Below, piece by piece: positions 1-8,140 of a stretch of DNA of 38,350 nt. The notes under the pieces are model-generated. The model was not told where the DNA came from, searched no databases, and was given only the letters and a program-made list of their open reading frames with translations. Position 1 is the stretch's first letter, and the number at the start of each line of letters is the position of its first letter. This DNA is from an uncultured Opitutia bacterium (GTDB lineage Bacteria; Verrucomicrobiota; Verrucomicrobiia; Opitutales; UBA953): positions 1-38,350 of the forward strand of contig CALEEU010000088.1 in the NCBI GenBank assembly GCA_937875975.1, written 5' to 3'. Both the position numbers and the translations under genes were made by a program.

Positions 1-1
1 A

Positions 2-862
2 CGTCAGCTAGCCGGTCGTCGACTGGCCGCCCTTTCGTGCCTGACCTACGGGCGTTCGCTCAAGGGCTTCGCGCTCTGGATGAAGTCCAACGGCGGCTGG
101 GACGGCGATTGGTCCAAGCTGACTGCGCGTCATCTCCGCGACTTCGTCATCGAGCGGCAGGGCTCGCATAACCGTCGTTCCGTGCACAACCAGGTCTCGG
201 CGCTGCGCGCTTTCCTAGCCGACCTGCGCGAGCGCGGCGGAATCACGACCACGCCCGCCGCGGGCCTCGTGCTACCCAAGTTGCCGAGGTCGCTGCCCAA
301 GTTCCTGACGGAAGCGCAGACCGACACGCTGATGGATGCCGCGGAAGATTCCGAAAAAGACGATCCGCAGGAAGTCGCCCGCGACATGGCAATCCTCGAA
401 CTGCTTTACGGCGGCGGCCTGCGTGTGTCCGAACTCTGCGGCATCAACGGGGGCGACCTTGACCTTGGCAACGGCCTCGTGAAGTTGATGGGCAAAGGCT
501 CGAAGGAGCGCGTCGTGCCCGTCGGCGACAGCGCCGTGCAGGCCGTGAAGGATTATCTCGCCTTGCGCGGCGCGCCGGCCCGCGGGGCGCCGATGCTGCT
601 CGCTGCCCATGGCGGCCGACTGAATCCGCGCGCCGTGCAGCTGATGTTGAAGCGTAAGCTCGCGCTCGCGGGCCTGCCCGCGGACCTTACCCCGCACAAG
701 CTGCGGCATGCGTGCGCGACGCACCTGCTCTCCAACGGGGCGGATCTCCGTCTTGTGCAGGAGCAGCTCGGTCACGCCTCGCTTTCGACTACGCAGATCT
801 ACACGCACCTCAGTGTCGCCAAGCTGCGCGAGGTACATCGCAAGTCGCACCCGCGGGCCTGA
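2..862 (+). CDS. xerC: Tyrosine recombinase XerC (5'-truncated by window edge)
   Basis: Site-specific tyrosine recombinase that, with XerD, resolves chromosome dimers at dif. The reading frame is open to the first base of the window, and the residues before the first ATG (position 80) already look like the N-terminal core-binding domain, so the true start lies upstream. The SAM-like core-binding domain is followed by the catalytic domain. Visible catalytic positions are Arg in GGLRVSEL, Lys in GKGSKER, His/Arg in HKLRHACATHLL, His in LGHASLSTTQ and the Tyr nucleophile in QIYTHL. All six are intact, so the enzyme should be active. A second Xer protein lies at 23149-24096. Assignment as XerC rather than XerD rests on resemblance and on the other gene looking more XerD-like. 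ispE starts 48 nt downstream on the same strand. No phage or island genes adjoin, which argues against a mobile integrase. Confidence 0.85.
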   Translation, partial: RQLAGRRLAALSCLTYGRSLKGFALWMKSNGGWDGDWSKLTARHLRDFVIERQGSHNRRSVHNQVSALRAFLADLRERGGITTTPAAGLVLPKLPRSLPKFLTEAQTDTLMDAAEDSEKDDPQEVARDMAILELLYGGGLRVSELCGINGGDLDLGNGLVKLMGKGSKERVVPVGDSAVQAVKDYLALRGAPARGAPMLLAAHGGRLNPRAVQLMLKRKLALAGLPADLTPHKLRHACATHLLSNGADLRLVQEQLGHASLSTTQIYTHLSVAKLREVHRKSHPRA

Positions 863-910
863 GCCGCTGATTCGCCTCGCCTCCGCCGCCGCCCGGGAGC
901 ATCTTGTCGC

Positions 911-1780
911 GTGCTCGTTTCAGCCGCCCATGCGAAGCTCAACCTCTCGCTGGCCATCACTGGTCGGCGGGCGGATGGCTTTCATGAGCTCGTCAGCCTC
1001 GTCGTCCCGATTGGTCTCGCGGACACGCTTACGTTCGACGTCAGCCGGCCACTCGGACTGACGTGCGATGACGCGTCCTTGCCGGTCGACGGTTCGAATC
1101 TGGTGCTCAAGGCCGCGTCCGCTTACGGGAAGCGACGTTCGTCCGCCCTGACCGGACATTTCCATCTCACCAAGAAGATCCCGCACGGCGCCGGCTTGGG
1201 CGGCGGCAGTTCCGATGCCGCCGCCGCGTTGCGTCTGCTGGACCAGGCTTCCGGCGATCCTCTCGGTCTGGAAGTGCTCGAGGCGCTTGCCGCTGAGGTC
1301 GGCTCTGATTGTCCGTTCTTCGTGCGCCGCCAGGCCGCGATCATGCGGGGCAGGGGAGAGCGCTTGGAAATTTTGCCCGTCGCGGTGCGCGCCGCTTTGG
1401 CCGGAAGAAAGGTCGTGCTGGTGAAACCTCCGTTCGGGATTCCGACGCCGGAAGCTTACGGTCTCTTGGCCAAGGTCGGGAAATATCGTCCTGAGGCCCA
1501 GGCCGAGGCAGAGCTCGCCGCCTGGATCGCCCGGCCCGCTTCAGATCCGTCGGTTCTGGGTAACGATCTGGCCATCCCCGTGTTCACCAAGTACCTCGCC
1601 CTGCCAGTCGGACTCGCCTCTTTCCTTAGGACTACCGGGTTGAAAGGGCAGATGACGGGCAGTGGAAGCGCCTGTTTTGGCTTCGTCACAGATGGTTTCG
1701 ACCACGCCCGCTTGCGGGAAGACGTCCAGAGGGCCTGGGGGCCCGGAGCCTGGGTGGAAGAGACCGTTATTTCGGCTTAG
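911..1780 (+). CDS. ispE: 4-diphosphocytidyl-2-C-methyl-D-erythritol kinase
   Basis: GHMP-family kinase that phosphorylates CDP-methylerythritol in the non-mevalonate (MEP) isoprenoid pathway; cytosolic. The 289-residue length matches the family (about 280-300). The N-terminus carries the substrate-binding segment AHAKLNLSLAITGRRADGFH. The ATP-binding GHMP motif is PHGAGLGGGSSDAAAALR near residues 93-110. The C-terminal motif MTGSGSACFG is near residues 249-258. I chose the GTG at 911 because it directly precedes the conserved AAHAKLNL block and no ATG lies in frame near it. No strong Shine-Dalgarno is visible. It follows xerC on the same strand and is followed by a micro-gene. Its presence indicates that the organism makes isoprenoids by the MEP route. 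Confidence 0.95.
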   Translation: MLVSAAHAKLNLSLAITGRRADGFHELVSLVVPIGLADTLTFDVSRPLGLTCDDASLPVDGSNLVLKAASAYGKRRSSALTGHFHLTKKIPHGAGLGGGSSDAAAALRLLDQASGDPLGLEVLEALAAEVGSDCPFFVRRQAAIMRGRGERLEILPVAVRAALAGRKVVLVKPPFGIPTPEAYGLLAKVGKYRPEAQAEAELAAWIARPASDPSVLGNDLAIPVFTKYLALPVGLASFLRTTGLKGQMTGSGSACFGFVTDGFDHARLREDVQRAWGPGAWVEETVISA

Positions 1781-1833
1781 TTTCGGCTTTACTGTCGGCC
1801 GAGGGGTCGCCAAGTTGCGAGTCACTATCACCC

Positions 1834-1932
1834 ATGGGAAGCCTCAAGAAGAAGCGTCGTCTGAAGATGAACAAGCACAAGCGCCGCAAGCGCTCGAAGG
1901 AAAATCGCCATAAGAAGCGTCTCTGGGGCTGA
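1834..1932 (+). CDS. bS22 / mS38-like small ribosomal protein (AURKAIP1/COX24 domain)
   Basis: A 32-residue, extremely basic protein (Lys/Arg-rich, beginning MGSLKKKRRLKMNKHKRRKR and ending in LWG). The pattern GS-x-x-KKRR-x-KM-x-KHK-R-K matches the AURKAIP1/COX24 domain family. Members include mitochondrial mS38 and the mycobacterial bS22 protein of the small ribosomal subunit, so a role in the 30S subunit near the decoding region is inferred by family. The ATG at 1834 is the only sensible start; no Shine-Dalgarno is visible upstream. It ends 22 nt before a strong intrinsic terminator and sits one gene upstream of rpmG, another small ribosomal protein gene. Genes this short are easily missed by automatic annotation. 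Confidence 0.8.
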   Translation: MGSLKKKRRLKMNKHKRRKRSKENRHKKRLWG

Positions 1933-1954
1933 TTAACCCACCCCACGGAACGAA

Positions 1955-1986
1955 CCGGGCGGCCCAAAAGGCCGCCCGGCTCTTTT
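1955..1986 (+). terminator. Intrinsic terminator after the bS22-like gene
   Basis: A perfect 10-bp GC-rich stem (CCGGGCGGCC with its reverse complement at 1970-1979) encloses a 5-nt loop CAAAA and is followed by a T-run (TCTTTTT). This is a textbook Rho-independent terminator for the forward strand. It closes the transcript carrying ispE and the bS22-like gene, so rpmG at 2045 is probably transcribed from its own promoter. Confidence 0.93.
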
Positions 1987-2044
1987 TCGGGCTTGCTCCG
2001 ACCTCGGCCGTTCCCAAACCTCAACCTTCCAACCGACACAAACC

Positions 2045-2215
2045 ATGGCTCGCGAAACCGTTATCATTGAATGCACCGAAGCCCGCAAGGAGGGCAAGCG
2101 CCCTTCCCGTTACATGACCACCCGTAACAAGAAGCTTTCCCAGGAGAAGGTGGAACTGAAGAAGTATAATCCTTCCCTGCGCCGTCACACGCTGCACAAG
2201 GAGATCAAGGGCTAA
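2045..2215 (+). CDS. rpmG: 50S ribosomal protein bL33 (zinc-free type)
   Basis: A 56-residue large-subunit ribosomal protein. The body YMTTRNKKLSQEKVELKKYN and the tail RRHTLHKEIKG are typical of bL33. The zinc-binding form of bL33 has two CxxC pairs. Here the first pair is reduced to one cysteine (ECTEAR) and the second is absent (KYNPSLRRHT), so this is the C-minus, zinc-independent form. The ATG at 2045 fits the family N-terminus; no Shine-Dalgarno is evident in the preceding A/C-rich leader. Strong terminators lie on both sides, so it is probably a single-gene unit with its promoter in the roughly 60 nt after the upstream terminator. Confidence 0.93.
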   Translation: MARETVIIECTEARKEGKRPSRYMTTRNKKLSQEKVELKKYNPSLRRHTLHKEIKG

Positions 2216-2235
2216 GCTCCTTTCTTCCCAACGCC

Positions 2236-2275
2236 AGAAGGGCCGGCCGCAGCGATGCGAGCCGGCCCTTCTGCT
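2236..2275 (+). terminator. Intrinsic terminator after rpmG
   Basis: A perfect 12-bp stem (AGAAGGGCCGGC at 2236-2247, reverse complement at 2261-2272) has a 13-nt loop. It is followed only by a short GCTTT, so the T-tract is weak. It lies 21 nt after the rpmG stop and just before the end of the convergent gene at 2295, and may act in both directions. Confidence 0.75.
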
Positions 2276-2294
2276 TTGGCGGGTCAGGCGGGGC

Positions 2295-2516
2295 TCAGGC
2301 GACCTTGCCGATACGGCGAAGCTCGCGCCAGCGGGCGCGGTGGTGGCGGGTCCAGTCGATCAGGGCTCGCTCGAAGCCGATGTCGCGGCCAGCCTTCTCG
2401 GACTCGATCCACTTATGCCGGAGGATCTCTTCGCGCTCAGCGAGGAACTCCGCATACAGGGTCGAACGAGCCGCCAGGTCGGCGGCGGGCTTCGGCTCCT
2501 GATGCATTTCTCTCAT
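2295..2516 (-). CDS. Small conserved-looking hypothetical protein
   Basis: About 73 residues, charged and probably helical. The most conserved-looking part is HKWIESEKAGRDIGFERA followed by a DWTRHHRARWRE segment. The W-x-x-SE-x-AG-x-D-G pattern recalls a short segment I associate with DUF4032-type proteins, but I cannot assign a function. A longer frame begins with TTG at 2555. I prefer the ATG at 2516, or the ATG at 2507 with AGAGAA upstream, because the extra N-terminal residues look like translated leader. It lies downstream of the Mrp gene on the same strand with a gap of about 60 nt, so they could be co-transcribed. It is convergent with rpmG across a terminator hairpin. Confidence 0.6.
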   Translation of the reverse strand: MREMHQEPKPAADLAARSTLYAEFLAEREEILRHKWIESEKAGRDIGFERALIDWTRHHRARWRELRRIGKVA

Positions 2517-2574
2517 GCTTAAGGGGAGCGTGAGAGAAATATGACGAACTTGCAAGCCGTAGGCGACGGCTGGG

Positions 2575-3663
2575 TTACGCCTGTTTTTCGAGCCCTTGCA
2601 GCACGGTCAGGCCGACGGACCGGAAGACGCGGGCTGGATTGCTGTCCGGGTGGCTAATCACCACCGGGATGCCGTGATCGCCGCCCACGCGGATGGTCTG
2701 GTCGAGCGGGACTTCTCCCAGGAGGATGGTCTGCAGGGCCGTGGCGACCTTGAGGCCGCCACCTTGGCCGAAGAGGTGCTGACGGGAGCCGTCGGCCCCT
2801 TCCAAGAAACTCATATTTTCAGCCACGCCGAGAATCGGTACGCCGACCTTCTCGAACATCGCCGCTCCGCGGAGGGCGACCGCGACCGCCGCCGTCTGCG
2901 GGGTGGTCACGATGATGGCACCGCTCAGGGCCATCGCTTGGGCGATGGAGAGCTGGGCGTCGCCCGTGCCCGGGGGCAGGTCGATCAGCAGGACATCCAA
3001 TTCGCCCCAGCGGACATTCGTCGCGAACTGCGAGATGGTCTTCATGATCATCGGACCACGCCAGACCACCGGGGCGTCGGCGTCGATGAGGAGGCCCATG
3101 GACATCACCTTTACGCCAAAGTTTTCAAGGGGGATGAGGGTATCGCCGTCCAGCATGGGGCGGCCGTTCACGCCAATCATCAGGGGAACCGAAGGCCCGT
3201 AGATATCGCAGTCCATCAGGCCGACCTTGTCCGGGCGGCCTTGGTCCGAGAGGGCGCGGGCGAGGGCACAGGCCAGATTGACCGCGAAAGTGGACTTGCC
3301 GACGCCTCCCTTGCCGCTGGCGACGGCGATAATGTGCTTCACCTTGCCCACGCCCGCATCGGCCGGGAGCTTGGCGGTCGAAGTTGGGGTGCCGGCGGGG
3401 GGCGGACTACCCTTAGGGACCGTCACCGTGATGGCGATCTCCGGATTCTTCACCCCGATGGCCTGCAAGGCGGCTTCGATGTCGGCGTAGAGTTTCTTGG
3501 GGACTTCAGGGTCGGCGCTCGTGACCGCTAGGCCGATGCTGACCTTGCCCTCGAGGGTGACCTCGATGCCCTTCACGAGGCCGAAGGAGACGATGTCGCG
3601 GCTGTAGCCGGGGTAGCGGACCTGGCCGAGGGCCTTTTGGACTGATTCCTTGTCGAGCGACAT
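2575..3663 (-). CDS. mrp: Mrp/ApbC-family P-loop ATPase, Fe-S cluster carrier type, lacking the CxxC
   Basis: A 362-residue cytosolic ATPase of the Mrp/NBP35 family, whose members carry Fe-S clusters to target proteins. Residues 1-85 form a MIP18/DUF59 domain. A Pro/Ala-rich linker follows, then the MinD-like ATPase with the deviant Walker A GKGGVGKS at residues 117-124. MDCDIYGPSVP near 150-160 and DLPPGTGDAQLS near 228-239 are also typical. In the usual family member a CxxC follows ENMS and binds the cluster at the dimer interface. Here ENMS (282-285) is followed by FLEGADGSRQHLFG with no cysteine. Either this subgroup binds the cluster differently or it has another role. The ATG at 3663 directly starts the DUF59 domain. 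It diverges from the TolB-like gene across 63 nt. Confidence 0.9.
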   Translation of the reverse strand: MSLDKESVQKALGQVRYPGYSRDIVSFGLVKGIEVTLEGKVSIGLAVTSADPEVPKKLYADIEAALQAIGVKNPEIAITVTVPKGSPPPAGTPTSTAKLPADAGVGKVKHIIAVASGKGGVGKSTFAVNLACALARALSDQGRPDKVGLMDCDIYGPSVPLMIGVNGRPMLDGDTLIPLENFGVKVMSMGLLIDADAPVVWRGPMIMKTISQFATNVRWGELDVLLIDLPPGTGDAQLSIAQAMALSGAIIVTTPQTAAVAVALRGAAMFEKVGVPILGVAENMSFLEGADGSRQHLFGQGGGLKVATALQTILLGEVPLDQTIRVGGDHGIPVVISHPDSNPARVFRSVGLTVLQGLEKQA

Positions 3664-3726
3664 CAGCGGGATTGAACTCCCTGCCCAACTTAGGTCAAAC
3701 TGCTAACCTCATAACAAACCCGCTCG

Positions 3727-4914
3727 ATGCGCTTCCTTTCCCTCTTCGCCGTCTTTCTCGCCGCACCCCTCTTCGCCCAAGGCAACATCAAGGTCGACAC
3801 CGAGATTAGCGGCTTGATCAGCCGTAAGATCGTGCCGGTGGCAATCGTCTCTGACGATCCGGTCCTGGGCGATCTCGTCCAGTTCGCTCTTTCCACGCAC
3901 GGAGGCATCGAGATCTCGCCCAGCTCGCCCATCAAGGTGCGCATTGGCCGCGGCGGGCTCGCCGCCGTCGTCTCCTGCGATAACGCGCTTTGCGCTTTTA
4001 CGTCGAACGTCGAAGGCAAGGACGAGGACCAGCTCGCGCTCCGGATCGCCGACGCGGCCGTCGTGGGCCTCGGTCGTCGCTGGCAGCTCAAGCCGTTGTT
4101 CGCTGACACGAAGATCACGTTCGTCTCGCGTCGTACCGGTAGTGCCGAAATCTACGTCACCAACCTCGCGCGCTCCAGGACGCTGCAGCTCACGAAGTAC
4201 GGCAACACCTCGATCGGCCCACGTTGGTCGGCCGACGGCTCCCGGGTCTTCTTCATCTCCTCGTTCCGTTCGAACTGGCCCGAGATTTTTTCGACCAACG
4301 GTTATGGCGAAGCCTCCAAGGTGATCATCAACGTCCGGGGCGCCCTGGGCGCCGCCAGCAGCGGTCCGGATGGACGCATCGCATTCGCATCCTCCAACAA
4401 GGGCACGATGGATATCTTCGTCGCCGGCCCGCAGGGCCAGACGCCGACGCGCGTGATCAAGGCCCCGAGCATGCAGTGGGTGAATACGGACCCTTCGTGG
4501 TCTCCGGATGGTTCCCGCTTCGCGCTGACCGCCGGACCGACCGGCAGCCCGGGCATCTACCTCGCGAGTTCCGCCGGCGGCCCGTTGCAGCGGATCTCTA
4601 CCAATCATAATTACAGCACCGAGCCGCGCTGGAATCCCGTCGTCCCGAATCAGCTCGTCTTCACTTACCAGGAGGCCGGCGCCCTCCGTCTTGGCGTGCT
4701 TGATCTCGCTGCTGGCACGATGACGCCCATCGTGACCAAGAGTCCCGCGTCCATCGCCCACGCCTCATGGTGCGCCGACGGCCGTCACCTCGTCGCTGCG
4801 CAGGGCAAATGGCTGGTCGTCATCGACAGCGTCACCGGCAAGGTGACGCGCCTCACGCCTTCGCAGCTCGGCGATTGCTCCGAGCCGGATTGCTGGACGC
4901 CGCGAGCGCGGTGA
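3727..4914 (+). CDS. Secreted TolB-like beta-propeller protein
   Basis: A 395-residue exported protein. The N-terminus is a signal peptide (MRFLSLFAVFLAAPLFAQG, cleavage likely after AQG or nearby). A TolB-N-like alpha/beta domain with ISRKIVPVAIVSDDPVLGD near residues 30-50 follows. After it comes a WD40-like (PD40) propeller with repeated blades ending in W-S-x-DG-S-R: GPRWSADGSRVFFIS, DPSWSPDGSRFALT, EPRWNPVVPNQLVF and ASWCADGRHLVAA. TolB proper is the periplasmic part of the Tol-Pal envelope system. No tolA, tolQ, tolR or pal gene adjoins, so I call it only TolB-like. Two Cys near residue 82-87 (SCDNALCAF) and two near the C-terminus (DCSEPDC) could form disulfides. Its stop is 6 nt from the stop of the convergent GYF_2 gene. 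Confidence 0.82.
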   Translation: MRFLSLFAVFLAAPLFAQGNIKVDTEISGLISRKIVPVAIVSDDPVLGDLVQFALSTHGGIEISPSSPIKVRIGRGGLAAVVSCDNALCAFTSNVEGKDEDQLALRIADAAVVGLGRRWQLKPLFADTKITFVSRRTGSAEIYVTNLARSRTLQLTKYGNTSIGPRWSADGSRVFFISSFRSNWPEIFSTNGYGEASKVIINVRGALGAASSGPDGRIAFASSNKGTMDIFVAGPQGQTPTRVIKAPSMQWVNTDPSWSPDGSRFALTAGPTGSPGIYLASSAGGPLQRISTNHNYSTEPRWNPVVPNQLVFTYQEAGALRLGVLDLAAGTMTPIVTKSPASIAHASWCADGRHLVAAQGKWLVVIDSVTGKVTRLTPSQLGDCSEPDCWTPRAR

Positions 4915-4920
4915 CCAGGG

Positions 4921-6579
4921 TCACTCGACGTATAGGCCGTCGGGTCGTGATGACTCTTCCGCTTTCGGGTAGAGGCTGAACTTCGCGAGCTCGCTGGGCG
5001 TCATCGTCGAGCCCTTGATGGCGGCGGCGTAGGTCTTCTCGTCGACCATCGCGAAGATGGTGTCCTTATCCGGGTCGCGGGCCAGCGCGAGGTAGAGCCA
5101 CTGCGGAGAGTTGCGTTTGTAGACGAAGCGGTGCGTGCCCGTCTGGAGGGTGGTGTAGTAGGTCCGTCCGCCGGCGATGACCTTGTCGATGACCTTATAG
5201 CGTTCTCGGTCGATCAAGAAGGCCTTGGCCATTGGCTCGCTGGCCCACCTGCCGGCACCGAGATGCTTGGAGTTCCAAGGGAAGAAGACCGTATCGCCCG
5301 CAATGCGCGTGCTGATGATCACTTGGTTCAACGAATCAGCATTGATACCCGGGATGGCCGTGACGACGAACGTGCCGTCAGGATTGAGGCGGGCTTCCTT
5401 GGCGCCCGAGGTCAGCATCCAGGCGGCCAGCTCGGCGCCTTGGCCGGAGCTAAAGGCGCTCCACCGCTGGCCGCGGGCCACGGGCGAGGTCATCGCATGG
5501 ACCTTTTCTTGGAGGGCCTTGAGGCGTTCCGAGAAGGCAAGTAGCTCGCCACTCCAGGCTTTCTGGGCCGACTGCGTGCTTGCGGCCTGCGCCCGGAAGT
5601 CGACGCGATCGATAAAGATCTTCAGCCCGCTCATGCGCATGCCTTCAGCTTCGACGCGGAGGCGCCCCGCCTCGGGGAAAGTGGCGGACGGGAAGGTGCT
5701 CATCACTTCAGCGAAGAGCTGGACGAAGCCGGCTTCGTCGAGGGCAGGCCTAAGCACTTCGTCGAGGACCGCGGCTTGGGCGCCCAGCAGTTCGGTGGCC
5801 CTGGGGGAGGGGGCCTCCCTCAGCACGTAGACCCGGCGGTCGGCGTCGAGCTTGAGCGCCCAAAGGGCGATTTTCCGGCTGAGCGGAGCGGTGTCGACCT
5901 GACCCCGCAGCGAGAACGACGTGTAAGGGTCGATGTTCAATCGGCTGGCCAGCACGTTGAGGCCAGGTGAGCCGCCGCGCGGTTTCTCGAAGACGGCCTG
6001 TTCGGCGCGGGTCTTGAGCTCGGCGAAATGGCTGAGCTCGCCGCGGAGTTGCTGCAGGCTTTTACGCGAGTTGACCTCTTCTTTGACGATGGGTCCGCTG
6101 CAGAACGCGAGGATGTCGCCGCCGATGCCGCGCGAAAGCCCTGCCACCAGGCCGACGACGATCATCGTGCCTAGCGCGGCATAGCCAACCACCAGGTGGA
6201 GGCGGTTCTTCAAGGAGAGGGTCTTTTCGTGATCGGCGAGCGCGAGCATCGCTTGAACCTGCGTGAAGGTGTCGACGCTGGCAGGTTCGGCTAGGGCGTA
6301 CAGGAGGAGGCGACGGCGGGTGTCCGGGTCAAGCCGTGAGGCGGCAATCTCTTCTTCGGCTTCCGTGGAGACGGGTTTGGACCGCTTCAACTTGAGGGTG
6401 ACGCCGAACTTGAAATGGTCGGAAAGCGGCACCCAGTCCTGGGCCCCTTCGGGCATGCAGGGTGTGTCCGCGGCGAGCACCCCCTCGGAGATCATCGCCA
6501 ACACCTCGTCTTCGGTGAGAGGCCCGCGGGTTTCGTTGCCGATGAGGAGTGAGAAGTGGCGCATGCAGGCGGAGTCCAT
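4921..6579 (-). CDS. GYF_2-domain membrane-anchored protein of unknown function
   Basis: 552 residues. The N-terminal part (about residues 8-58) matches the bacterial GYF_2 (DUF4339) pattern: IGNETRGPLTEDEVLAMISE followed by TPCMPEGAQDWVPLSD. The GYF_2 fold is thought to bind peptides. A charged cytoplasmic stretch (60-125) and a single transmembrane helix (about 128-148) follow. The last 400 residues, presumably periplasmic, include a predicted coiled-coil-like stretch near 165-190 and no domain I recognise. So a cytoplasmic adaptor appears tethered to a large external domain. The second ATG (6564, MRHFSLL) fits the domain better, but the first is preceded by GAAGAGGG that sits too close; the start is uncertain by 5 residues. 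It diverges from rpoN. Confidence 0.7.
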   Translation of the reverse strand: MDSACMRHFSLLIGNETRGPLTEDEVLAMISEGVLAADTPCMPEGAQDWVPLSDHFKFGVTLKLKRSKPVSTEAEEEIAASRLDPDTRRRLLLYALAEPASVDTFTQVQAMLALADHEKTLSLKNRLHLVVGYAALGTMIVVGLVAGLSRGIGGDILAFCSGPIVKEEVNSRKSLQQLRGELSHFAELKTRAEQAVFEKPRGGSPGLNVLASRLNIDPYTSFSLRGQVDTAPLSRKIALWALKLDADRRVYVLREAPSPRATELLGAQAAVLDEVLRPALDEAGFVQLFAEVMSTFPSATFPEAGRLRVEAEGMRMSGLKIFIDRVDFRAQAASTQSAQKAWSGELLAFSERLKALQEKVHAMTSPVARGQRWSAFSSGQGAELAAWMLTSGAKEARLNPDGTFVVTAIPGINADSLNQVIISTRIAGDTVFFPWNSKHLGAGRWASEPMAKAFLIDRERYKVIDKVIAGGRTYYTTLQTGTHRFVYKRNSPQWLYLALARDPDKDTIFAMVDEKTYAAAIKGSTMTPSELAKFSLYPKAEESSRPDGLYVE

Positions 6580-6691
6580 CCCTCTTCGGGTGTTTCCAAG
6601 TCTGTTTGTTGTCGGTGGTTAGGCAAGATGAATGGGCTCAGCGATACCTTTTGCAAATCGCCCCAGAAACCTCTTTGCTCGGATTCGTTCG

Positions 6692-8140
6692 ATGGCTAAT
6701 CCAGGCATCAATCAATCGCAGAAGCAGGTCCAAGGCCTCGTCCTGACGCCGCAGCTTCGTCAGTCGCTCCGCATCCTCCAGGTGCCAGCGGCCGAGCTGC
6801 TGCGTGAGATCTCCGAGGAGATGGCCGCCAACCCTTTACTGGAAGAAGTCGAGCCAGTCGGCAACGAGAGCTTGGATGCTCCGGTGCCTTCCGAGGATGC
6901 GGAAGAGGAGGGCCCGCGCGAACTCTCGTTGGGCGACGACGACTTCGACGCCCTAAAGCGCATGAAGGACGATTGGGACGAAAGCTACTACGAGGAGATC
7001 CGTTCGCAGGGCTATACCCAGGAAGATGAGGAACGCCGCCGCCACATGATGGAGTCGGCTACGGGTGAAGCTTCGCTCTCCGAACACCTCGCGGACCAAG
7101 CCCGCACGGCCTCCGACGATCCGGCCGTACAAGAGGCGCTCAAGCTCCTGATCGCATCGCTCGATGAACGAGGCTTCGTCGAGGAAGACCTTTCGACCGT
7201 CGCCCTCCGTTCTGGCCAGCCCTACGAGGCTGTCATGACGGCCCACACGTTGATGATGGCCTTCGATCCGCCCGGCATCGGCGCCCGTGATCTCCGCGAA
7301 TGCTTTCTGGCTCAGCTCCGCAACCGAGGCCGCGGGCTTTCGACCGCCGCGCGCCTCATTACTGATTGCTGGGAGCCCATGATGGGTCGCCGACTCGAGG
7401 AGTGCGCTCGCGTTCTCGACGTCGAGCTCGACGGTATCCGCGAGGCGCTCTCCGAACTTGCCAAGCTAGAGACCGTGCCGGCCCGTCGATTCTCCCGCGA
7501 CGACAACCGGGTGGTGACGCCCGATGCCACGGTGGAGCTCGACGAAGAGGGCAGATGGAAGGTCAGCATGGATGACCGCCATGTGCCTCGCCTGCGTCTC
7601 GTCCCTGCCTACAAGGACATGCTCGCTGGTCAGGCTCTCGGGGACAAGGAGCGCGCCTATATCTTGGAGCGCATGCGTCAGGGCAAGTTCCTCATCGGCG
7701 CGATCGAGGAGCGCCAACGCACCATCGAGAAGCTCGCCCATATCATCGTCGACCGCCAAGCCGATTTCTTCGAACACGGTCCTTCCAAGCTGCGTCCGCT
7801 CACCATGACCGACGTCGCCAAGGAGATGGGCGTGCATGAGACCACCGTCGGCCGTGCCGCGGCCAACAAGTGGATGCTGACGCCGCACGGCCTTCGTGAG
7901 TTTCGCTGGTTCTTCACTTCGGGGGTTGCGACTTCCGACGGCGGCACGGTGGCGCAAGAAGGCGTGCAGGAACTGATCGCCGACATCCTCGCCCGCGAGA
8001 ATCCCGCCGAGCCCTTGGCCGATGAGGCCATCACCGCCGAGCTGCGTAAGCGCGGCGTCCAGATCGCCCGACGCACGGTGGCGAAGTATCGCGAAGCCTT
8101 GGGGCAGCCTTCGGCGCACATGCGCCGGAAGCGTCTCTGA
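6692..8140 (+). CDS. rpoN: RNA polymerase sigma-54 factor
   Basis: Alternative sigma factor that directs RNA polymerase to -24/-12 promoters and needs AAA+ activators. Region I is at the N-terminus (QVQGLVLTPQLRQSLRILQV, with the Q/L-rich pattern), followed by an acidic region II, the core-binding domain, the helix-turn-helix (TMTDVAKEMGVHETTVGRAA) and the RpoN box ARRTVAKYRE near residues 459-468. The length of 482 residues is typical. A start at 6632 would add 20 residues. I prefer the ATG at 6692 because sigma-54 proteins begin close to region I. I saw no convincing -24/-12 promoter in the window. Its TGA abuts the reverse-strand stop of the amidase gene, forming TGATCA. Confidence 0.96.
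   Translation: MANPGINQSQKQVQGLVLTPQLRQSLRILQVPAAELLREISEEMAANPLLEEVEPVGNESLDAPVPSEDAEEEGPRELSLGDDDFDALKRMKDDWDESYYEEIRSQGYTQEDEERRRHMMESATGEASLSEHLADQARTASDDPAVQEALKLLIASLDERGFVEEDLSTVALRSGQPYEAVMTAHTLMMAFDPPGIGARDLRECFLAQLRNRGRGLSTAARLITDCWEPMMGRRLEECARVLDVELDGIREALSELAKLETVPARRFSRDDNRVVTPDATVELDEEGRWKVSMDDRHVPRLRLVPAYKDMLAGQALGDKERAYILERMRQGKFLIGAIEERQRTIEKLAHIIVDRQADFFEHGPSKLRPLTMTDVAKEMGVHETTVGRAAANKWMLTPHGLREFRWFFTSGVATSDGGTVAQEGVQELIADILARENPAEPLADEAITAELRKRGVQIARRTVAKYREALGQPSAHMRRKRL

Noticed and set aside
2..862. The two tyrosine recombinases (here and 23149-24096) as integrases of a mobile element
   Set aside because: Both look like cellular XerC/XerD and are surrounded by housekeeping genes; no att repeats, tRNA or phage genes are visible.
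6580..6691. A sigma-54 type (-24/-12) promoter near rpoN
   Set aside because: GG and GC pairs are present but not with the required 10-nt spacing.
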